DNA of 64,000 nt from Rhizobiaceae bacterium MnEN-MB40S. GTDB lineage: Bacteria; Pseudomonadota; Alphaproteobacteria; Rhizobiales; Rhizobiaceae. The notes beneath the pieces were generated by a model. That model searched no databases, was not told the origin of the DNA, and was given only the letters and a program-made list of their open reading frames with translations. A program made the position numbers and the translations under genes. Shown here in pieces: positions 34,565 through 42,099 of the stretch (positions are counted from its first letter, which is position 1; the number at the start of each line of letters is the position of its first letter). The DNA is taken from NCBI GenBank assembly GCA_024343425.1, contig BRLC01000003.1, forward strand, positions 372,001-436,000, read 5' to 3'.

Positions 34565-35923
34565 ATGTCATTTCTCAGCCGCTTCAGGTTCAAAGGCGAG
34601 CGAAAACGCATACAGGATGCAATTCGGCGAGCTCACGAGGTCTACGACATACATCCTGCACAGAGCGTTTCGGAGTTCAAGAAGGCGGACAGTCTCGTTG
34701 CATCTATAGTCGACCGGGGAGGGGTGAACGTCAGGAACTGGCAGTTTCTACTGGATTGCCTCCTGTCGGCCTTCGATCTCGACAGGGCGGACGAAGTCGC
34801 CCAGCATGCAGGCGACAACAACTATCCGGAGGCCGACGAGGCGGTGAAAGCCATTGAGCGTTTCAAGGAGACGACATCGTCCTATCGGGAAGAACTGAAG
34901 ACTGCGCGCCAAAACTTTCTGAGCAATAAAATAGCCGCCAAGAATTTCGACGTGATCGTATCCCTACCCACAACCATGCTCGACCGGCGATCGTTCGACG
35001 CGCCTGTCGATTCATGCGACTTGCAGAGCATATTCGCCGAGATCTTCTCCATACTGAGGCGCAATCACATACCTTACGCCGTCGTTGGAAGTCCAAGCAT
35101 TCATGGAAGTCCCCGACTAGGAGAAATCAGCAAATACATTTCCTTTCGCACCCAGGATCCGAGCCGTCAGGGCCTACATTTCTGCATAACGGAAAAAAGG
35201 AAGCACTACTCCTTCGACAGAAAAGGAAACATGGGCTGGTCCGAATTCAGCGATTCGACCGAAAACGATATTCTCACCCTTGCTCCGGATCAGGCAACCG
35301 CCGACGCGTTCTTTCAGCGGGAGGCCGGGCAGATCATCAGTTCGAACAGCTCCAAATATATTCAGCCCGACAGCAATCTGGATGTGGATATCGAGCGTCC
35401 CTACATTTTTGTCGCCCTTCAGACAATGACCGGTCCGGCCTCCAGGCTCGCGAGCGTTCCTATTATCGAAATGCTGGAAGAAATCTGCGAAACGGCCAAG
35501 CTTCACGATCTCTCCGTCATCGCCAAACCGCATCCTAAATGGAGAGCGCCGGAAATCGAGGAGGCCGTCGAACGGCTGTCTGCAAACGGGGACTTGTCCG
35601 TTTCACGTGGCTCCATCCACAAGCTGATCGCGTCCAGCGTCGCCGTCTGCACTGTGAATTCCAGCGTCGGAGCAGAGGCGCTTCTGCATCTGAAGCCCGT
35701 CTATGTCTTCGGCAGAGCTTCCTACCAGCCGGCATGTTTCAAGGTGCGGGAAAGAGGCGCATTCCGTACGATGTTTGAGCCCGGGAAACTGCCGCATGAC
35801 GAGGATTTCATTCGAAAATTCTTTTACGTGTTTCGGAACAGCTTTCAGTTCGACATCACAGACGAATCCTTCACCGGTCGGCTGGAGGAGCGTATACTCC
35901 AGTTCATGAATGATGACGCCTGA
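34565..35923 (+). CDS. Capsule/Kdo-transferase-like glycosyltransferase (KpsC/LipB-like)
   Basis: A 452-residue protein. The C-terminal half resembles the capsule-synthesis family of KpsC/KpsS-type Kdo transferases: IFVALQTMTG (about 281), VIAKPHPKW (about 319-327) and CTVNSSVGAEALLHLKPVYV (about 362-381), with SFDRKGNMGWSEF (about 216) earlier. The N-terminal 120 residues are helical and unassigned. ATG 34565 with GGGGAG upstream is preferred over 34478. Similarity is by motif pattern only, so the sugar donor is open. A broken copy lies at 38594-39338 and a third C-terminal fragment at 38353-38406, showing that this gene was once repeated along with the carrier-thioesterase genes. Confidence 0.65.
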   Translation: MSFLSRFRFKGERKRIQDAIRRAHEVYDIHPAQSVSEFKKADSLVASIVDRGGVNVRNWQFLLDCLLSAFDLDRADEVAQHAGDNNYPEADEAVKAIERFKETTSSYREELKTARQNFLSNKIAAKNFDVIVSLPTTMLDRRSFDAPVDSCDLQSIFAEIFSILRRNHIPYAVVGSPSIHGSPRLGEISKYISFRTQDPSRQGLHFCITEKRKHYSFDRKGNMGWSEFSDSTENDILTLAPDQATADAFFQREAGQIISSNSSKYIQPDSNLDVDIERPYIFVALQTMTGPASRLASVPIIEMLEEICETAKLHDLSVIAKPHPKWRAPEIEEAVERLSANGDLSVSRGSIHKLIASSVAVCTVNSSVGAEALLHLKPVYVFGRASYQPACFKVRERGAFRTMFEPGKLPHDEDFIRKFFYVFRNSFQFDITDESFTGRLEERILQFMNDDA

Positions 35924-35951
35924 CGTCGGGGTTTGTCGCCAGCGCCGGACC

Positions 35952-36092
35952 ATAAATGAAACATTGGAACTGATTTCGCGGGATTTCCTCGTGACGCCCA
36001 AGATTGGCGAAGCTCGCAGAACGCCGTTGGAAACAAGCGCTGTTGGCGCGCTAACAGACATCGGATCGCGCCGACTGATCCTTGTTGCTTGA
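35952..36092 (+). pseudogene. Remnant of a carrier-thioesterase gene (5' end fused to an internal carrier piece)
   Basis: The first 11 codons match the opening of the copy at 39532 in 25 of 33 bases (ETLELISRD against ESSELTSRD), with ATA in place of the GTG start. The next 17 codons match the copy at 40821 from its residue 58 in 41 of 51 bases (VTPKIGEARRTPLETSA against VTRKIGEAFGIPLKTGA). The 45 residues between, including the GGDS attachment site, and everything after are missing. It begins 29 bases after the capsule-type gene ends. The frame stops with TGA at 36090. It is a decayed fourth copy with an internal deletion. Confidence 0.75.
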
Positions 36093-36384
36093 TAGGCCGG
36101 AAGTTTGGGAACGCCTATTGCGACACAAACACACACAATCGCGGGTGAATTCCATAATCATACCGCAATTACCAGTAAATACTCACTAACGAGCCGTGAA
36201 GCGCAGCCCTGAGGTTCTTCTTCACCGGTCTTGTGAAACAATGCTTAAACCAAGCGTCATAAATTTCGATTAGATTAGTACGCGGTTAAGTATCCTGGGA
36301 TAGTTTGAATGCATATTTGAACAAAAATTATCTCTATTTCACTGAACACTTCGAGATGACTTTGTGACCGGAGAACCTTAACGG
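36093..36384. other. A+T-rich intergenic region with promoter-like sequence
   Basis: About 290 bases without a gene, A+T-rich toward the end. CAAGCGTCATAA near 36255 recurs at 38468 upstream of the second decayed gene, so parts of this spacer may descend from the same repeated promoter. GGAG at 36370 is the probable ribosome site of the following gene. Confidence 0.35.
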
Positions 36385-37452
36385 GTGTACCGGTTTGCTG
36401 GACAAAGGAGCCAAACAATTTCCTCAGAATCGAATAGCCAGGTCGTTTTCGACGAAGTCAGCGACGAATGGCAAAATTATATCGAAGAAAATTTCCAGCT
36501 AAAAAATCCTGATCAGCATACCGACTACTGGTTTCGCCAGCAAAAATGGAACCACTCTTCGCCGGTCGGTGCTGGTGTGGATCCCTATGCTCTGGAGAAT
36601 TTCCGTCGCCGCATGAGCGGTGTCGGAGATAACCCGAGCCCGATGCCGGGCGGCCTCGCAAAGTTTGTTCTTCGGCGAGGAGAGCGTCACATGTTGAGGG
36701 AATGTATTGCAGCGATCGAGAAATCCGGTGACGTCGAACTGCTGAAAAAATATCCCTGTCAGCCTGCAGGCAATCCGCGAATTTTCAACTGGAACGGCAT
36801 TCCGGTGACCTATCGCTGGATAAAACATATTCATCACCTGGGAACGGTCAACCGTGTTCTGCGCCCGTCGCTTGGCGAAGGTTTTTCAGTACTGGATATC
36901 GGCAGCAGCTACGGCGTGTTCAGCTACATGATGAATCGCGAATACCCGGGATCGCATCACGTTCTGGTTGATCTGCCGAACCAGCTTTTTTACGCTCACT
37001 ATTTCCTGCGCAGCTGCTTTCCGGACGCCCGCATCGCCGGCGCCCGCACAATTGCAGAGCTGGGAACGATCACACGCGCCACCATCGACGCATACGACTT
37101 CATTCTTTTGCCGGCGGACAACTTCGAGCAACTCTGCGGCGGAATCGATCTGGTGACGAGCTTCTCCTGTCTTGGCGAGCTCAAACGCAGCGTGTTCGAC
37201 CGTTACCTGCAATCCGAGGCATTCCGCAACGCGAAATATTTTTATACCTCTAATCCCGTCGACAAGAACATGGCGATACCGGATGCTGAAGTCTGTATCC
37301 TAGACTATCCGATTCACGATCCCGCCAAGCGACTCTTTTTCGGAATATCTCCGGTTTTCACCTATTTTTATGGGCCACCCAAACGCAAGGGACCGTTCGG
37401 CTACAAGTTAAATCCTATGGATCCCTATTTCGAATGCATTACCGAAATCTGA
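36385..37452 (+). CDS. Putative sugar O-methyltransferase
   Basis: A 355-residue class-I methyltransferase-like protein starting with GTG. The SAM-binding glycine loop is VLDIGSSYGVFSYMM (about 170-184), followed by HVLVDLPNQLFYAHYFL. The approximately 165-residue N-terminal region (YWFRQQKWNHSSP; HMLRECIAAIEKSGD) and the layout resemble the 'putative sugar O-methyltransferase' group found in polysaccharide clusters. LVTSFSCLGEL holds the motif-III position. It sits 14 bases before the CmoA-like gene, so the two are co-transcribed. A methylated or otherwise alkylated sugar is the likely product, by inference. Confidence 0.65.
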   Translation: MYRFAGQRSQTISSESNSQVVFDEVSDEWQNYIEENFQLKNPDQHTDYWFRQQKWNHSSPVGAGVDPYALENFRRRMSGVGDNPSPMPGGLAKFVLRRGERHMLRECIAAIEKSGDVELLKKYPCQPAGNPRIFNWNGIPVTYRWIKHIHHLGTVNRVLRPSLGEGFSVLDIGSSYGVFSYMMNREYPGSHHVLVDLPNQLFYAHYFLRSCFPDARIAGARTIAELGTITRATIDAYDFILLPADNFEQLCGGIDLVTSFSCLGELKRSVFDRYLQSEAFRNAKYFYTSNPVDKNMAIPDAEVCILDYPIHDPAKRLFFGISPVFTYFYGPPKRKGPFGYKLNPMDPYFECITEI

Positions 37453-37466
37453 CAAGGAGAAGGCGT

Positions 37467-38177
37467 ATGGGACAGGTTGATCTTAAAATCGAAGCTCCGA
37501 ACGCAGGCTGGAGTTTCGAGAATATTTCCGACGATTTCGATGAACATGTCGAACGCTCCGTGCCTTTGTACCGTGAAGGCCACGAGCTGATCTGCCAACT
37601 CGGCGATTTCTTTCTGCCGCGCAATGCGGTGGTTACAGAACTGGGCGCATCAACCGGCGCGCTTGCTTCACGGTTCCTGCAACACCACTCCGACAGAAAG
37701 GATATCCGGTATGTGGGCATCGACGTGGTCGGCTCCATGGTCTCAAAGGCTTCCGAAAATCTCGCCGATGACCCGCGCGCGGAATTCATCGAAGCCGATA
37801 TTTCGACCCACCCGTTCGATAGCAGCAGTATGGTGATTTCTTACTACTGCCTGCAGTTCATTCCGCCCCGGGCGCGGCAAAGGGTTTTCGATATAGCCTA
37901 CGAAACTCTCGACTGGGGCGGTGCATTTGTGCTTTTCGAAAAGGTCCGTGCGCCTGACGCGCGGTTTCAAGACATTTGCAGTCAGATCTACCAGGACTAC
38001 AAATTGCAGCGCAATTTCAGCGAAGCCGAGATCATAAACAAACAGCGCAGCCTAAAGGGTGTTCTTGAGCCGTTTTCGACGCAGGGCAATCTCGATCTGA
38101 TGAAACGCGCCGGGTTCGTCGATGTGATGTCGATCATGAAATGGGTCAATTTCGAGGGCTTCCTCGCAATCAAGTAG
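37467..38177 (+). CDS. CmoA-like SAM enzyme, candidate carboxy-SAM synthase
   Basis: A 236-residue class-I SAM-fold protein closely patterned on CmoA, which makes carboxy-S-adenosylmethionine from SAM and prephenate. Shared blocks: DDFDEHVERSVPLY (23-35; E. coli RSVPGY), TELGASTGALASRF (57-70), MVISYYCLQFIPP (122-134), GGAFVLFEKV (151-160), FSEAEIINKQRSL (184-196) and MKRAGF (212-217). Arg194 aligns with E. coli Arg199, which holds the carboxylate of Cx-SAM. Ordinary methyltransferases lack that arginine. The nine-residue insert after FDE in E. coli CmoA is absent. ATG 37467 follows AAGGAGAAGGCGT. No CmoB partner is in the window. Whether it makes Cx-SAM or is a plain methyltransferase is untested. 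Confidence 0.75.
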   Translation: MGQVDLKIEAPNAGWSFENISDDFDEHVERSVPLYREGHELICQLGDFFLPRNAVVTELGASTGALASRFLQHHSDRKDIRYVGIDVVGSMVSKASENLADDPRAEFIEADISTHPFDSSSMVISYYCLQFIPPRARQRVFDIAYETLDWGGAFVLFEKVRAPDARFQDICSQIYQDYKLQRNFSEAEIINKQRSLKGVLEPFSTQGNLDLMKRAGFVDVMSIMKWVNFEGFLAIK

Positions 38178-38352
38178 GCAAGGATCACGGATCCGTCAGG
38201 ACGGGGATAAGCCGTAGCGTGGCCAAATGGGGAGCCGGGCGTCAGCAACCGGCTGGGTCATCGGTCTCGTTTCGGAACGTGTGATCCTGATCTCACACAT
38301 GGTGGATACCGTCAATTATCCGCAGGCAAGGCGCCAAACCATAGTTACCGCC
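38178..38352. other. Intergenic stretch after the CmoA-like gene
   Basis: About 175 bases in which I see no gene. It directly precedes a short 3' fragment of a capsule-type gene, so part of it may be unrecognisably decayed coding sequence of the same repeated unit. Confidence 0.3.
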
Positions 38353-38406
38353 GAATTCAGCTGGCTGGCGGAATGTATACTTCTATCCTTGAATGACAAC
38401 GTCTGA
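38353..38406 (+). pseudogene. 3'-terminal fragment of a capsule-type glycosyltransferase gene
   Basis: The last 14 codons including TGA match the end of the intact gene at 34565-35923 in 31 of 42 bases; the peptides are LAECILLSLNDNV and LEERILQFMNDDA. Nothing upstream is recognisable. It implies a third, almost deleted copy of that gene just before the second repeated promoter region. Confidence 0.55.
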
Positions 38407-38467
38407 TTTTACAGCTTTTAGTCGGCGCCAGTTTACAATCAATTGCGCGGTAATGTGGTCTGTTCAA

Positions 38468-38485
38468 CAAGCGTCATAACGCTTG
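38468..38485. promoter_or_regulatory. Inverted repeat CAAGCG-N6-CGCTTG
   Basis: A perfect 6-bp inverted repeat with a six-base spacer (TCATAA), about 110 bases upstream of the broken gene at 38594. Half of it, CAAGCGTCATAA, is also present near 36255. It could be a regulator site or chance structure. Confidence 0.35.
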
Positions 38486-38495
38486 TCAGCATCCA

Positions 38496-38635
38496 GCGTT
38501 TTCTGTGAAGAATTTCTTCACATTAAACATCAATTTACTATGATTACTTGCTGCATGAGAGATTACAGGCCCTGAACGAGTCGATGCTCGGCTGTGAATG
38601 AATCATTGGAATCGGTTTCACCGGATTCCCTGTCT
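38496..38635 (+). repeat. Direct repeat A: promoter plus 5' end of a carrier-thioesterase gene
   Basis: This segment matches 39430-39572 along its whole length, with blocks such as TGAAGAATTTCTTCA, TTTACTATGATTA, CCCTGAACGAG and TGTGAATGAATCATTGGAA. It contains a candidate operator TGAAGA-N3-TCTTCA at 38506-38520. It is a duplicated regulatory region with the first codons of the downstream gene. Confidence 0.75.
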
Positions 38636-39338
38636 ATCGATTTCAGCGCCAAGACGGCGCTGCAAATTCTTGCTCTTGCTCGCGATCAGTACACTGCGGA
38701 CGCCTTCTTCGAACAGGAGGTCAAGGACACCGTCGACGCCAACGCGTCAAAATACACACAGCCCGATACCGCATCCCTGACCGACATGAAACAATACCAA
38801 ATTTTCGTTGCGCTCCAGACCATGGAAGGCCATGTGCAAAGACTAGCGCACATGTCGATGCTTAGAATGCTTGATGAGGTCTGCGCAACGGCCATGAAAG
38901 CCGCATGAACGTGATCGCCAAGCCTCATCCGAAATGAAAGGATCCCGAGGTCGACGCCGCATTGCCGTGATATCCCGACAAGGCGATCTGATTGTATCCC
39001 ACGGTTCGGTTCACAAGCTTGTCGAGGGCGCCGTTGCGGTCTGCACCATCAATCTCGGCGTCGGCACGGAGGCGCTACTTCAGCTGAAACCCGTCTATCT
39101 GTTTGGTGGAGCCGGCTACCTGGGCGCTTGTTTTGTCATGCGAGACAAAGGCGAGTTTGCTCGACAGTTTCAGGGAGACAAGCTGCCGCTTGATGAGGCG
39201 TTCATCAAGAAGTTTTTGTATGTATGCCGAAATCAGTTCCAGCTGGATATCAACGCAGATACTTTCCGTAAACAGCTCGAAAACAGACTATTGCATTTGA
39301 TTGCTGACAGGTCTTCAAATGCGGCTGTTCAGGACTGA
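38594..39338 (+). pseudogene. Broken chimera: carrier-thioesterase start joined to a capsule-type glycosyltransferase
   Basis: The first about 17 codons (GTG start; NESLESVSPDSLSID) copy the start of the carrier-thioesterase gene at 39532. From about 38650 the sequence follows the glycosyltransferase at 34565 from near its residue 235: ILALARDQYTADAFFEQEV against ILTLAPDQATADAFFQREA, then YQIFVALQTMEG. A frameshift near 38900, an in-frame TGA at 38935 where the intact copy has Trp after KPHPK, a further TGA, and a second frameshift break it. It resumes with GDLIVSHGSVHKL and runs to TGA 39336. Two recombination events and several lesions make it non-functional. Confidence 0.85.
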
Positions 39339-39429
39339 CGTATAGAAAGACACGCCATTGCCCGTTTGAAAAGAGTTGAGGCTTATTGCACTCCCTTCCA
39401 CCGGCATCAGATCATTTCATCCGGATTGA

Positions 39430-39572
39430 GCGATTTTCCATGAAGAATATCTTCACTTTGAAATAGCGTTTACTATGATTATTACCTGTGAAACAAGAAC
39501 CCGCAGACCCTGAACGAGGTGGCGCCGGACTGTGAGTGAATCATCGGAACTAACTTCGCGAGATACCCTGTC
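39430..39572 (+). repeat. Direct repeat B: promoter plus 5' end of intact carrier-thioesterase copy 2
   Basis: Partner of 38496-38635. It includes TGAAGAATATCTTCA (39441-39455), a perfect 6-bp inverted repeat around ATA, conserved between the copies despite mismatches around it, which marks it as a candidate operator. It leads into GTG 39532. Confidence 0.75.
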
Positions 39573-40761
39573 TCTTGAAACGGCCTACGCCCCGCCCGCT
39601 AACGAGGCAGAGCAGGTTATCACGGAGATATGGGAGCAGGTGTTCGGCATATCGGGGATCGGCGCCGACGACGATTTCTTCGAACTCGGCGGGGATTCCC
39701 TGGCGGCAGAATCGATCACCCGCATGGTGGGGGAGAAGCTCGGCATAAGCCTGAAAAGCGGCGCGCTCGTCGAATCGAACACCGTTCGCGAAATCGCCAA
39801 CTACCTGAAGGCCGGGAAACGCATCTCCCTGCCGACCCATGTCGTTCCGTTGCGCTCAACGGGAAGCCGGGCTCCGATCTTCATCGTTCATGGCGCAGCC
39901 GGGCTCCTTTTCCCGACGACCGGCTTTATGCAAGGCTTTCACGACGACCAGCCAGTCTACGCTTTCCAGGTGCCAGGTTACGACGGTCAACACAAACCGT
40001 ACGATACGGTCGAAGAGATCGCCGCTGAATATTTGAAATGCATGAGGATGGTCAACCCCGACGGGCCATGGCATCTCGCGGCGTTCTGCCAGGGGTCATG
40101 GATCGCATTCGAGATGGCCGCACAGTTGTGCAAGGAAGGCAAGAGCCCGTCGAGTCTGACCATGATCGACCCTGAGGTGCATATGGGCAGAATGCTCAAT
40201 GAGCATATGCAATTCCTCAGAAGCAGAAAAAAACTTTTCGCGCGCGCACTTTCCGAAGCAAGGTGGAAAGCCAAAGTCCAGATGGACAAAGTCCGTTGTT
40301 TTCGCGCGACCGGCCATTGGATCAACCCCTATCATCCAGACGCCTATGATCTGCCAGGTGTCTGGGAATGGATCCGGCAACGCGATCTCGCCAGATATGA
40401 CAAGCACGCGAAAAGTAAGGGTGGATCAGACGACCAAATTAGAGCGCAAGGTAATTTCGATACAGAAAAGGAACTTGAGCGCCGGCGCTCTGAAGACGCC
40501 AATTCTGCAACCGCAAGACTCGAGATTGCCTATTACAGATACTCTGCGAATGCTCCTCTTTCCATTCCGGTCCATCTTATTGCCAGCGAGAGGCGGAACA
40601 GGCAATTAAGCGACCCATTGTATCCGTTGCGTCGCTTTTTACCCAAGCTAACGGTTTCCGTTCTCGGGAAAACGCACAGGCAGACTGTTTCGACGACTGG
40701 ACCCGAAAATTCTACAATCATACAACGGGTAGCAGACGAAGCCTCTGTCTCATCTACTTGA
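39532..40761 (+). CDS. Carrier-thioesterase didomain protein, copy 2 (cysteine-type thioesterase)
   Basis: A 409-residue paralogue of the protein at 33187. The carrier domain has DDFFELGGDS with attachment Ser56. The thioesterase has FIVHGAAG, the elbow AAFCQGSW with Cys186, Asp213 in MIDPE and His382 in KTHRQTVS. It differs from the other two copies: the first glycine of the GxCxG elbow is Ala, the Asp-loop Gly is Glu, and the lid is much more basic (RSRKKLFARALSEARWKAK). These changes suggest a different substrate or drift. GTG 39532 starts inside a repeated promoter segment. It is followed 59 bases later by copy 3. Confidence 0.88.
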   Translation: MSESSELTSRDTLSLETAYAPPANEAEQVITEIWEQVFGISGIGADDDFFELGGDSLAAESITRMVGEKLGISLKSGALVESNTVREIANYLKAGKRISLPTHVVPLRSTGSRAPIFIVHGAAGLLFPTTGFMQGFHDDQPVYAFQVPGYDGQHKPYDTVEEIAAEYLKCMRMVNPDGPWHLAAFCQGSWIAFEMAAQLCKEGKSPSSLTMIDPEVHMGRMLNEHMQFLRSRKKLFARALSEARWKAKVQMDKVRCFRATGHWINPYHPDAYDLPGVWEWIRQRDLARYDKHAKSKGGSDDQIRAQGNFDTEKELERRRSEDANSATARLEIAYYRYSANAPLSIPVHLIASERRNRQLSDPLYPLRRFLPKLTVSVLGKTHRQTVSTTGPENSTIIQRVADEASVSST

Positions 40762-40820
40762 CAATGCAGTAACCTTTTATCGAAGAAATTGGACGCAACA
40801 GGAATAGTGAGTATCACACA

Positions 40821-42071
40821 GTGAGTAAGACAGATCGCGCATCGCTCATGCTGGAAACGCCGCACGCGGCGCCAACCAGCGAATCCGAAGCGATCATTTT
40901 GAAGATCTGGACTGAGGCGTTCGACATCGACGATCTCGGCATAGACGATGATTTCTTCGATCTCGGCGGCGATTCCCGCATTGCGGCCACCGTAACGCGC
41001 AAGATCGGCGAAGCTTTCGGAATACCGTTGAAAACAGGCGCTCTGGTCGAAGCCAATTCGGTGCGCGAGATTGCAGCGCTCGTGCAGGATCGGACCGGCC
41101 CAACCCTGCCGTCCCACATTGTCGCGTTGCGTTCCACTGGCGATCGCGTTCCGATCTTCATTGTCCATGGAGCGGCGGGCCTGCTGTTTCCGTCTCCTGC
41201 TTTCATGGACGGCTTTCACGACGATCAGCCGGTCTACGCCTTCCAGGTTCCAGGCTATGACGGCCAATGCGAACCGTTGACCACGGTTGAAGGTATCGCG
41301 GCAGAGTATCTGCGCTGCATGAAGCTCGTGAGCCCTGAAGGGCCGTGGCACCTGGCCGGTTTCTGCCACGGTTCGTGGATCGCCTTTGAAATGGCCAAAC
41401 AGCTGCAGGCAGGCGGAGAACGACCTCTCAGCCTGACAGTGGTCGATCCCGGCGTACAGGAAGGCAAGATGTTGCGCGACTATATGCGCTTCATCAGACA
41501 ACATGGAAAAAGCGGGCCGGCGGCGGCCTTGGCGAACTTGAAATTCCAGTACAAGAGCCTGCTTGACAGCTTCAGGTGCTACCGGGCGACCGGCCAATGG
41601 ATCGATCCGGAAGATCCGCGCGCCTATGACCTTCCGGAAGTGTGGGACTATATACAAAAGCGCAACCGGCTACGACAGACGAGAGCGCTGGAAAAGGCCG
41701 CCTCGACGGCGACCGAGCAGGAGCTCGAAGAGCGCCAGTGGATGCTGGAACGGGAAGAGGACGGCGGCGCTTTCGACACCGAGAAGGAGCTCGAATTGCG
41801 CCGCACGGAAGAAGCCAATGCGGCGATCGAGAAGCTCAAACTTGCCTATCACAAATACGGGCCCGAAACGCCGCTCGACATGCCAGCGCACATGATCGCC
41901 AGCGAATTTCAGAACGAGAAGCTTAAAAACCCGACCTATCCGATACGACGACTGATGCCGGATCTCGAAATCACGGTGCTCGGCCAGTATCATAACGACA
42001 CCGTTTCGACGAAAGGGCCGGAAAACGCCGCGGTCATTCAGAGCGTAGCAGACGGCGCAACGAAGAACTAA
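40821..42071 (+). CDS. Carrier-thioesterase didomain protein, copy 3 (cysteine-type thioesterase)
   Basis: A 416-residue paralogue, closer to copy 1 than to copy 2. The carrier attachment site is Ser52 in DDFFDLGGDS. The thioesterase has FIVHGAAG, the elbow AGFCHGSW with Cys182, Asp209 in VVDPG and His391 in GQYHNDTVS. The lid contains a strongly charged helix (ALEKAASTATEQELEERQW). The stretch from GFHDDQPVYAFQVPGYDG is nearly identical in all three copies, so the active-site face is under constraint. GTG start at 40821. It ends 28 bases before the hemolysin-III gene. Confidence 0.88.
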   Translation: MSKTDRASLMLETPHAAPTSESEAIILKIWTEAFDIDDLGIDDDFFDLGGDSRIAATVTRKIGEAFGIPLKTGALVEANSVREIAALVQDRTGPTLPSHIVALRSTGDRVPIFIVHGAAGLLFPSPAFMDGFHDDQPVYAFQVPGYDGQCEPLTTVEGIAAEYLRCMKLVSPEGPWHLAGFCHGSWIAFEMAKQLQAGGERPLSLTVVDPGVQEGKMLRDYMRFIRQHGKSGPAAALANLKFQYKSLLDSFRCYRATGQWIDPEDPRAYDLPEVWDYIQKRNRLRQTRALEKAASTATEQELEERQWMLEREEDGGAFDTEKELELRRTEEANAAIEKLKLAYHKYGPETPLDMPAHMIASEFQNEKLKNPTYPIRRLMPDLEITVLGQYHNDTVSTKGPENAAVIQSVADGATKN

Positions 42072-42099
42072 CGCAAGCGGCGCAAACGATGGTGCGCAA

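Noticed and set aside
32315..42071. A complete non-ribosomal peptide synthetase or polyketide cluster
   Set aside because: No condensation, adenylation, ketosynthase or acyltransferase domain is visible; only carrier and thioesterase domains are present.
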